This document shows positions 58,301 to 64,000 of a DNA stretch of 64,000 bases, piece by piece; position 1 is the stretch's first letter, and each line of letters opens with the position of its first letter. The translations under genes and the position numbers were made by a program. Origin of the DNA: Stichopus chloronotus (taxonomy: Eukaryota > Echinodermata > Holothuroidea > Aspidochirotida > Stichopodidae). The notes under the pieces were generated by a model that worked only from the letters and a program-made list of their open reading frames with translations, was not told the DNA's origin and searched no databases. The DNA lies in contig CM037839.1 of the NCBI GenBank assembly GCA_021234535.1, positions 11,223,419-11,287,418 of the forward strand. Direction: 5' to 3'.

Positions 58301-60745
58301 TAGCTCCATTCTTGTTTTGTAGTACTGTAGCATCTGGCCTACAATGCTTTAATTGTTGAAGAGACAATGAAATGAGATTATGACTTAACAGACAGTTGTC
58401 GTACTGTCCCATGCAGGTGTGGCATATATTGTCACTAAGGGAGTTTCCTAATTACAAAGTTAAATAATTTTTGCTTTGATTATATCATGTGTACTTGTGT
58501 GCTTCTTTCATACATGAACACTGCTTTGTAAATCTGCCGACAGCAAAACATCTGTTGAATTACCTTTATTGATAGCCTACGTAACTTGAACAACAGTGAT
58601 GATGTATCAGTCAGCGGTTATTATGTACCATTACGCAACTTGTAGAACAATACTCACTTTTTATGTCCTTGTTAACTTTTGAAACTGATACAGCATACTT
58701 ATCATGAGTAGTAGCCTACTACTTGGAGAGTGTTGGAATTGGTTTTGGTAAATTTTTAGTAGTTGTCTGCATTTTAAATCACCCCGCCTATTGGTCATAA
58801 ACAGTAAACATACATCTCTTAGGGTTATAACTGACAGTAGCTTAGAATGTAATATTTGTCAAGCTTCCACCATCTGGCATGGAAAAGAATGACTAAAGTG
58901 CGAGCTCTATCTTTTGTGTATTTTTCAGAGATCTTCAGAGTAAGACCATTAGGAGACGTCTGTGTCAACTGTGTTCTGCAATTGCACAATACTCTAAGAA
59001 AGAAGATGAATTTGAGGCTAAGGTACTAAATTATGATCAATGAAAGTTTGTTCTGTGTTCTTTTTTTTTTCATCACAATTTGAACATCATCTATTTCAGA
59101 TTCAGTAACCATGTTGGTCTATGCAGAGTGCCCATCAAAAGCAGATACAAACTTATGTGGACTTCAAAGAGTAGTAGTTTAGCCAACACCATTTTTGTGC
59201 TCCCTTGCCTTCCTCTTCATCTGGCCCTTTCTACCTTCCTTTCATCATATTTACATTTCCTATCTCACATGACACAGTTTCATGTTCACCAACTATAGGA
59301 CTTCTATAATTTACACAAATGGAAGTGTTCCATGATAGTTGAATGCAGTCTCTTTGATGTTGTATTTTTTTCAACTTTGTTATCCTAATCAGTTATAAAA
59401 CAATGGAGCTAATTAACATAAGTACATAACCAGAACAAAATTCCTTAATAGTTTAATGATCTCACATTCAGACCTTGAGTATGAAGTCATCAAGTTCTGT
59501 TTATGTGCCCTTCCAACATGCAGGATGTTAATTAATTTGATGATAACAGACAGTTTGCCCATCTGTCTGTGTGTCTGTCTTTGTATCTGTCTGTATGTTC
59601 TTCTCTTTTTTATTCTCGTCATTCTCTCTGTGGTTTTTCAATTATCAAAGGTCGTGTATGGATTCGCCGCTGAAGAAACCGCAGAACTGATTCGGAATAT
59701 CTGCCAGAATGCAGAGATCAACATGAGCAGTGCTTGGCATAGGGAAGATTGGCTTCACAGACACTGCATCACTGCATATCCAAGCAAGGTGTGTATATAC
59801 CATCATAGTAACATACAAGGAAAAAAGGTGAAAGAAAAGATGAGTCCCCATGTAAGCGAATGCAAGACATTTTATCTCCAAAAATTTTCAAATATGAAAC
59901 AAATTCCCTATAAATTTTTTCACAAATTATCGTCAACAACTTACATGTGCAGGTTGAATGACCGTGCTCACATAACTAAACCATGTTTCACAATTCTTAG
60001 TCACAACTCAGCTATGGTACATATGTAGTGGTTTGAGGGTCGTCCATTCAGTGGTTTCAGTGGTCATGATATTAATGGCTAGCTAAGAATGTGGCACATT
60101 ATTCATGATGTTGATGTTTGCTGTAACTTTTTCAACAGGAATCAGTAAATAAGCATGCTGAGTGTTGAAAGTGTCTAATGTATGTTTCATGTATCCTCTG
60201 GAAAAACCAAAATTTCTTAGGTTTAAAGTCCTTTCACAAAAGCTACTGAAATCTTACTACTACAACTGTGCATTATCTAATATGTGAAATTTTTGAAGAT
60301 TGAATTCACATTTAGTGAATCAATTTTACGGAACAATGGTGAATTAAGGTACAGCTGTGATGAATATATTGTACATTCTAGGCCAAATCATTAGCAATCA
60401 AGGATACATTAACTGCAAAATTTTTGCATCAAATGTAAGTCAAAAATAATGTGACTGAATATCCATACTTTTCTGTGTTGCTTGGTAGTCATGAAATATT
60501 GTTACTTTAAATGGAGAACAGCATCACCGCATTCCTAGTCTGGAGCAATGTTTCTTGTTCGTGCAACACCTTCAGGGGATTTTTTTTGCTGCCTTCAGCA
60601 TGAAGTCTTTCTCACCCAGTTTCCATCCATCAATTCCTTCACTGCTCAAGTCTTACTGACTGCAGCACCGCTGGCCAAACTTTTGTCCAGCTCTCCGGAT
60701 GAACTGAGCACTCTCATCCCATGGGTACCAAGCAAATTCCTGAAG
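34324..60745 (+). CDS. SHOC1: SHOC1-like (ZIP2 homologue) XPF-like meiotic crossover protein, 23 exons
   Basis: Known: SHOC1 pairs with SPO16 and TEX11 (the ZZS group) on meiotic chromosomes, binds branched DNA and promotes crossovers. Seen: 23 exons with matching phases join into 1260 codons, near the size of vertebrate SHOC1 (about 1400). The N-terminus [12 protein letters not shown] resembles the vertebrate start; residues 508-711 are Lys/Glu/Ser-rich; residues 868-1134 form an XPF-nuclease-like region ([51 protein letters not shown]); residues 1212-1260 are helix-hairpin-helix-like ([17 protein letters not shown]). The XPF ERKxxxD motif is reduced to ERN, fitting a DNA-binding rather than cutting role. 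Start chosen at the ATG at 34324, with A/G at -3; the exon is also open upstream of it, so a longer N-terminus is possible. Assignment rests on recalled family features, not on an alignment. Confidence 0.8.
35257..35395 (+). CDS. SHOC1: SHOC1-like exon 2
   Basis: Phase 0 to 1, codons 13-59: [20 protein letters not shown] ... [16 protein letters not shown]. The acceptor is preceded by a poly-A run (AAAAAACAG). 'DSFRAPW' fits the conserved N-terminal block of the family. Confidence 0.75.
35523..35890 (+). repeat. 220-bp tandem duplication in intron 2
   Basis: 35523-35742 and 35743-35890 align: 'ATGTAAAGGGCTA', 'GTAACTCAAAAA', 'CTGGAGGATTTG', 'AAGAAATTAAAGG'. Confidence 0.75.
36418..36490 (+). 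CDS. SHOC1: SHOC1-like exon 3
   Basis: 73 nt, phase 1 to 2: [20 protein letters not shown] then SLFER. Acidic linker. Acceptor ttttaag, donor AGAG/gtagga. Confidence 0.65.
37933..38180 (+). CDS. SHOC1: SHOC1-like exon 4
   Basis: 248 nt, phase 2 to 1: [53 protein letters not shown]. Acceptor ggttgttag, donor ACAG/gtatgt. Confidence 0.75.
38889..39130 (+). repeat. 156-bp tandem repeat, two units
   Basis: Unit 1 38889-39044; unit 2 from 39045 is split by an inserted element and resumes at 39634. Shared blocks: 'GGAATGC(G/A)AGGT', 'GTGCTCAA', 'GTATCATATT'. Confidence 0.8.
39131..39633. mobile_element. 503-bp insertion flanked by CATATT
   Basis: Begins CAGACCCGTCAACCCTCCC and ends GGCAGGTCTA; the ends are imperfectly inverted (AGACC / GGTCT). 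CATATT occurs on both sides (39125-39130, 39634-39639), while the neighbouring repeat unit has a single CATATT at the same place (about 38965), so it serves as an empty site. Class unclear: the ends look hAT-like, but the duplication is 6 bp, not 8. Confidence 0.7.
41215..41377 (+). CDS. SHOC1: SHOC1-like exon 5
   Basis: 163 nt, phase 1 to 2: [46 protein letters not shown]. Acceptor tttttcatag, donor TTCAG/gtagtc. Confidence 0.75.
42364..42472 (+). CDS. SHOC1: SHOC1-like exon 6
   Basis: 109 nt, phase 2 to 0: [32 protein letters not shown]. Acceptor cttctag, donor GAG/gtactg. Confidence 0.75.
42473..44669. other. Intron 6 with an inverted-repeat element
   Basis: 2.2 kb; 43496-44349 is a transposon-like element (separate entry). 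Nothing else recognised. Confidence 0.6.
43496..44349. mobile_element. 854-bp DNA transposon-like element, CAGGGATGA ends, TCTTT duplication
   Basis: CAGGGATGA at the left and TCATCCCTG at the right are perfect inverted ends; TCTTT flanks directly on both sides (43491-43495, 44350-44354). Subterminal regions are rich in GGTTGTCC/GGTCGTCC motifs in opposing orientation. The long minus-strand open stretch at 44003-44500 runs through the right end and is not a gene. Superfamily not assigned. Confidence 0.8.
44670..44808 (+). CDS. SHOC1: SHOC1-like exon 7
   Basis: 139 nt, phase 0 to 1: [40 protein letters not shown]. Acceptor ccccaaag, donor GAAG/gtacca. Confidence 0.75.
46150..46266 (+). CDS. 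SHOC1: SHOC1-like exon 8
   Basis: 117 nt, phase 1 to 1: [38 protein letters not shown]. Acceptor ttcaacag, donor GAAA/gtaagt. Confidence 0.75.
46363..46707 (-). mobile_element. TTAA-flanked MITE, copy 2 (345 bp)
   Basis: Left end GGGGAAATAGGGCGTTT, right end AAACGCCCTATTTCCCT, then TTAA (46708-46711); the left flank TCAA is a mutated TTAA. The interior is the reverse complement of the 21648 and 55193 copies ('AAAGCTTCATCTCATCAAAA'). Non-coding. Confidence 0.8.
47260..47401 (+). CDS. SHOC1: SHOC1-like exon 9
   Basis: 142 nt, phase 1 to 2: [20 protein letters not shown], a proline-rich [20 protein letters not shown]. Acceptor ttgtgtag, donor CA/gtgagt. Confidence 0.75.
48477..48571 (+). CDS. 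SHOC1: SHOC1-like exon 10
   Basis: 95 nt, phase 2 to 1: [20 protein letters not shown] then [12 protein letters not shown]. Chosen because it is the only exon found that joins exon 9 (phase 2) to exon 11 (phase 1). Donor AAAG/gtaaga; acceptor ctccaag. Confidence 0.7.
49150..49407 (+). CDS. SHOC1: SHOC1-like exon 11
   Basis: 258 nt, phase 1 to 1: [50 protein letters not shown]. Acceptor aaatgaag, donor TGGG/gtgagg. Confidence 0.75.
49985..50596 (+). CDS. SHOC1: SHOC1-like exon 12 (largest; charged, likely disordered)
   Basis: 612 nt, phase 1 to 1, codons 508-711. Rich in Lys, Ser, Glu and Asn; contains [14 protein letters not shown], a conserved-looking hydrophobic block within disordered sequence. 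Acceptor tccccacag, donor AAAG/gtgata. Confidence 0.8.
51413..51565 (+). CDS. SHOC1: SHOC1-like exon 13
   Basis: 153 nt, phase 1 to 1: [39 protein letters not shown]. Basic patch. Acceptor ctctacag, donor ACTG/gttagt. Confidence 0.72.
52238..52411 (+). CDS. SHOC1: SHOC1-like exon 14
   Basis: 174 nt, phase 1 to 1: [40 protein letters not shown]. Helical, start of the folded C-terminal half. Acceptor tgacctag, donor CAAG/gtgagg. Confidence 0.78.
52909..53049 (+). CDS. SHOC1: SHOC1-like exon 15
   Basis: 141 nt, phase 1 to 1: [40 protein letters not shown]. Helical. Acceptor tttttcag, donor CAAG/gtgaga. Confidence 0.78.
53367..53521 (+). CDS. SHOC1: SHOC1-like exon 16
   Basis: 155 nt, phase 1 to 0: [46 protein letters not shown]. 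Acceptor cttcaag, donor AAG/gtatcc. Confidence 0.78.
53885..53945 (+). CDS. Possible alternative exon (17b) of the SHOC1-like gene
   Basis: 61 nt, acceptor gtgcttcag, donor CATG/gtaaaa, phase 0 to 1: [20 protein letters not shown]. It has the same phases as exon 17, so either could join exons 16 and 18; using both would shift the frame. May also be chance. Confidence 0.35.
54440..54840 (+). repeat. Dispersed repeat R1, copy 3
   Basis: Matches 2450-3030 ('ATATGCAAATTT', 'CACTTACCAATGTGAAAC', 'CACTCAGGGTCTCACTTTGC'). Same orientation as the other two. Confidence 0.75.
55065..55137 (+). CDS. SHOC1: SHOC1-like exon 17
   Basis: 73 nt, phase 0 to 1: [20 protein letters not shown] then NSIM. A beta strand followed by a helix, as at the start of an XPF nuclease-like fold. 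Acceptor gtcttag, donor ATGG/gtatgg. Confidence 0.72.
55193..55515 (+). mobile_element. TTAA-flanked MITE, copy 3 (323 bp)
   Basis: TTAA (55189-55192) then AGGGAAATAAGGTGTTT; right end AAATGCCCTATTTCCCT. The right-hand TTAA has mutated to CAGG. Interior matches the 21648 copy directly and the 46363 copy in reverse. Confidence 0.78.
56053..56307 (+). CDS. SHOC1: SHOC1-like exon 18 (XPF-like core)
   Basis: 255 nt, phase 1 to 1: [60 protein letters not shown]. Strands and an aromatic loop typical of the SHOC1/ZIP2 XPF-like domain. Acceptor gtttatag, donor ACAG/gtaaat. Confidence 0.85.
56667..56772 (+). CDS. SHOC1: SHOC1-like exon 19
   Basis: 106 nt, phase 1 to 2: [30 protein letters not shown]. 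Acceptor ctcttgcag, donor AA/gtaagt. Confidence 0.8.
57515..57727 (+). CDS. SHOC1: SHOC1-like exon 20 (degenerate XPF active-site motif)
   Basis: 213 nt, phase 2 to 2: [60 protein letters not shown] of the XPF motif remains; the Lys is Asn and the Asp spacing is shifted. Acceptor gttttgcag, donor ATAG/gtaaca. Confidence 0.85.
58929..59022 (+). CDS. SHOC1: SHOC1-like exon 21
   Basis: 94 nt, phase 2 to 0: [32 protein letters not shown]. Basic helix. Acceptor tttttcag, donor AAG/gtacta. Confidence 0.78.
59651..59788 (+). CDS. SHOC1: SHOC1-like exon 22
   Basis: 138 nt, phase 0 to 0: [40 protein letters not shown]. Acceptor tatcaaag, donor AAG/gtgtgt. Confidence 0.82.
60599..60745 (+). CDS. SHOC1: SHOC1-like exon 23 (HhH-like)
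   Basis: 147 nt, phase 0 to 0: [45 protein letters not shown]. Helix-hairpin-helix-like pattern as at the C-terminus of XPF family proteins. Acceptor gccttcag, donor AAG/gtagtc. Confidence 0.85.
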
Positions 60746-60939
60746 GTAGTCCTGTCTTTGTTTTAAGACTTTAAAACTATACATTTTTGACAATGGTAAT
60801 TTTTGCTGTTTGTCATGCACCGCTGCACTGATATGCTAGCATGTTATTTCTCCGAAGATATCACATAACTATCGTTTCAAAATGTTGTATGCTTTTGATC
60901 TGCAAGTTACGCATTAAATGAGTGTTTTCTTACTTTCAG

Positions 60940-60975
60940 TGTGGACTTGAAATGACTTTCAGTTGTAGTAATTAG
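60940..60975 (+). CDS. Possible terminal exon of the SHOC1-like gene
   Basis: Acceptor cttactttcag, phase 0: CGLEMTFSCSN then TAG at 60973-60975. Fits the phase left by exon 23, but vertebrate SHOC1 has a longer tail after this point, so the true 3' exons may lie beyond the window. Confidence 0.3.
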   Translation, partial: CGLEMTFSCSN

Positions 60976-63900
60976 TTTCTGTGGGATTCTGTAGCCCATC
61001 TTAAAAGAATATTACAAAGACCTCATAAGAGGTGCTTGAATGAAAGTATATTTTGTCTCTGCCACGCACTGTAAATTCAGCCCTCACAAATATCCTATAA
61101 CTCAATATGTTACTGTTGCATCAAAGAAAGACACTCACTGGCCAAGGAAGATTTCCAGGTGACTGAGCTGTAACACTGGCAAATTAATACAATAAGTTTT
61201 TTGTTGTTCAATTGAAATTGAAGTGTTTAGTATTTAACCTTGAAATTTGACTCCCATGAAAAAGAAATAGATTGATCTGAAAATGTTTGGGAGTTATGGT
61301 TGTAAACAAATGTTTCTTTTAGGGCAGTCTATATTTTAAAGAAATGCAAAAGGACATATATAAGTTGTCTCTATATGTGACATCACAGATTTCAAATAGT
61401 GGAATGTATATTGTGAAATAAATGTCACTATTAGCAAGAACATCCTATTGAAATATTATATTCACCGATTAAAGAGAGAAAGTTTCCCTAATATATTTGG
61501 GGGGGGGGGGGAATTTCAGTCTTCTTCAGTGGCAAGTTGGTTGCATTTATTATACTCCAATGAAAAAAAATAGATCTGAAAATGTTTGGGAATTATGGTT
61601 GTAACAAATGTTTCTTCTAAGGTGGTCTATATTATAAAGAAATACAAAAGGACATTTAAGTTGTCTCTGTATGTGACATCACAGATTTCCCATTGTACAA
61701 TGCATTGTGAAATAAATGTAACTTTTAGGCAGAACATGCTATTGAAATATTATATTCACCGATTCAAGAGAGAAAATTTCCCTGAGTTTTTTTTTTTTTT
61801 TTGAATTTTAGTCTTCTTCAGTTGCAAGTTGGTTGTATTTATTGGTTCCAATATTACACCCTAAATTTTTATTTTGCAAATACTCAAACGCTCAAATGAA
61901 TTGCACTCATGCAGTGTTGAAGTATACACACCTAGATTGTTACCCAAAGATGCAATTTGTTTTTCTGAAGGCGCAAATACATCATGAGCACAATCAATCA
62001 AACATGAATCAGTGCAGACTACTTTTTTTTTCATGAACAATGAAGTGATTTTATGATAATACCAGCTGTGCTATTTCATCAGGAAATTTTTCTTTTAATA
62101 TTGTAACAACTTAGGAGAGTAAAGCAGATTTACTCCTGTAGATACTTCACGCCACTTTTGATTTTGAGTGTATACCGCCATCTATTTTCCCCTGCTGAAA
62201 ACTTTCAACCGATGGTAGACTAATCTGAATCATATATACTGTATTCCTGAGAAGCAAGCCGATGCACTCGCCACAGTGTCACATGTCGCAGGATTCAAGT
62301 TTTAAAACTTGATCTTAAGAAGAGGGTATCACCATTAAGTCATTTCTTCAAGTTTCTTGTAAAATGTAATGGGATAGCATTGCTTGAGTTTCAGCATCAC
62401 AACACTGTACAGAGACTGTGCCAAGTAAATAAATGAGTCAGTTATGCCTCCTGATCTTCATCATGACTCGTTCCAGTTTAGTTGAGCCGTGACTTTGGTT
62501 GTCTATAAGGACAAAAAGCAAAGTTTATTTTGTAGCTTCATCAAGGTTGCAATATTCGTGTTTAAAATCAGTGTGAAAGTACAAATGCATACTGAATCTA
62601 GCAATAATTAGAAAGATACAGTATATTAATGAGTATTAAGAAACAAAACACAAGTACTGCAGCTCACTGTCTGCTTCATGAGCAGTTCCCTAATTGCTAC
62701 AATATAAACTTCCAGGACTATTAATACACTCTATCTTGGTAAATGCATTGTGCAATTACTGTTTGTGAATGTAATGTCATATTGCCTTCAAGTTATATCC
62801 AGTTAAAAAATTGTACGAATGTGGTTGTAGATTTTTGATTGTGGTATGTCACTTTAAAAACATCACAAAAATAGTATAAACTTTTATTATTAAGTTATAT
62901 GTTAAACAAAAGAGAATGAAAGAGAATGAATCATTGTTTTCTCTTTATATTGGCCTCCATGAATCAATAAAGTTCCATACTTGCTGCTGCAATTAGGAAT
63001 TTAAGCCTATAATTGCCACATGTGATAGTATTTGTGTTAGTTAGTCAAAGGTCAGGTTCATGACTCAGTTGTGAAGTGTTAGGTTACCTTTGTTTTCTGA
63101 TTAACATTCATTTGTGTAGTAACTCACCCCATATGTACTGGTATTGTATACCAGGAAACTGAAGACATGATACAAACCCTCCGAATATCAATGTCCTAGT
63201 AATTATCGTAGGTAATATGTTTATAATCTTACCCTGAGCTTTCAGTTTTGTGTGGACCCAACTGGTAGGTGATTTCAATCACAGAACCAGTGGAAGGTAC
63301 ATGCATACAGCCAAACTATATTGATTATTCCTCCCTAGAGTAACTTGAAAAAAACTTTGTATTTATTTCTGTAACTTTTTGGACAGTCATGTTCAAATAA
63401 AACCAAGAAACTATTGACGCAAGAATGGACTGCATACAAAATGAGGAAAAAATGTAAATAAAACTCCTGGAGAATTGAGCAAAAGTAACAAATACCAAAA
63501 CGAAATGAGTCAAAGTCTCTATTCAGTCTATGTGCCTTCATTGTTCATCCAATGGGTAACAATGATTGCAGTTTCTCTTAAATAAGGACCTTTACTCCGT
63601 GAAGTCAAACTCCCCCCCCCCCCCGCTATCTTAGATGAGTAAGTTAAGACTGGAGATATCATGGCCAGAAGAGGCCAATAGAGCAGAAACAGAGCAGAAA
63701 TACTGTAGCAAAGTGTCACTGTGTTATTTTTTTTTTTACACTCCTTTTGTGGACCACGTCACATCTGAAAAGAAATGATGAGTCAGTATCTATTGTGTAA
63801 TTAATTGGGTGATAAAGACTGGAAGTCAAACATGTAACGTTCATACTGTCATATAGTGGTGAAACCAGACTTTCTCATATGGGGAGGGGCTGATATGAGG

Positions 63901-64000
63901 GGTGGCAAAGGGTTGAAGTGGGGGAGGGGCAAGCAGTAATGACACTATCTGAGCACCAGTATTGCTTGGTGTGTAACTGACAAAGAAAATTTTTGAATAA
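60976..64000. other. 3' region without recognised gene
   Basis: 3 kb. A ~300-bp tandem duplication (61256-61853) and homopolymer runs (G at 61500, T at 61787, C at 63611). No convincing exon on either strand. Confidence 0.5.
61256..61853 (+). repeat. ~304-bp tandem duplication
   Basis: Units start at about 61256 and 61561. Both contain 'GATCTGAAAATGTTTGGGA', 'TGTGACATCACAGATTTC' and 'ATATTATATTCACCGATT', then a homopolymer (G12 in one, T15 in the other), then 'CAGTCTTCTTCAGT'-like sequence. Confidence 0.82.

Overview
The window is animal nuclear DNA: AT-rich, with short coding exons bounded by GT/AG splice sites, long introns and many decayed transposons. Single-exon group A SRCR domains, Frizzled-type cysteine-rich domains (Fz-CRD), FN3 domains and intronic repeats of the 'AAGGTCAAAGGTCATTTG' kind point to a marine invertebrate deuterostome (echinoderm, hemichordate or cephalochordate). 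The species is not identified. Both genes I can support read on the + strand.

Region 1 (1-29626) is the 3' part of a large secreted multidomain gene; its 5' end lies before the window. I can place 16 exons. Every junction is phase 1 and nearly every exon is one whole domain: SRCR(partial)-SRCR-FzA-SRCR-SRCR-FzA-FzB-FzA-FzB-FzA-FzB-FzA-FzA-FN3-FN3-FN3-stop, about 1793 residues, with nine Fz-CRDs in two alternating classes. The array grew by tandem duplication: 3.07-kb units at 11-17.6 kb, an older pair at 3.2-8.2 kb of which one copy lacks two SRCR exons, and a unit whose FzB exon survives only as a scrap near 19.78 kb. A stop codon, an AATAAA signal and a GT/T-rich tail follow the last FN3 exon. 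No membrane anchor is seen.

Region 2 (29902-33660) is intergenic, with a TTAA-flanked inverted-repeat element and a weak candidate terminal exon at 31020. A CCAAT box and a palindromic NRF1-type site (33665-33702) suggest a promoter for the next gene.

Region 3 (34283-60745, possibly to 60975) is a 23-exon gene that I assign to SHOC1 (ZIP2 homologue; XPF-like meiotic crossover factor). The 23 coding segments join in one open frame of 1260 codons: a conserved N-terminus, a Lys/Glu-rich middle, an XPF-nuclease-like fold with a degenerate active-site motif, and a helix-hairpin-helix-like C-terminal segment. A further exon at 53885-53945 has the same phases as exon 17 and may be an alternative to it.

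The two genes have no evident functional connection. Mobile DNA in the window includes a LINE reverse-transcriptase relic, a PIF/Harbinger transposase relic, a TTAA-flanked MITE family with three copies, two further inverted-repeat elements with visible target-site duplications, a dispersed repeat with three copies, and several tandem duplications in introns. No rRNA, tRNA or CRISPR array was seen.
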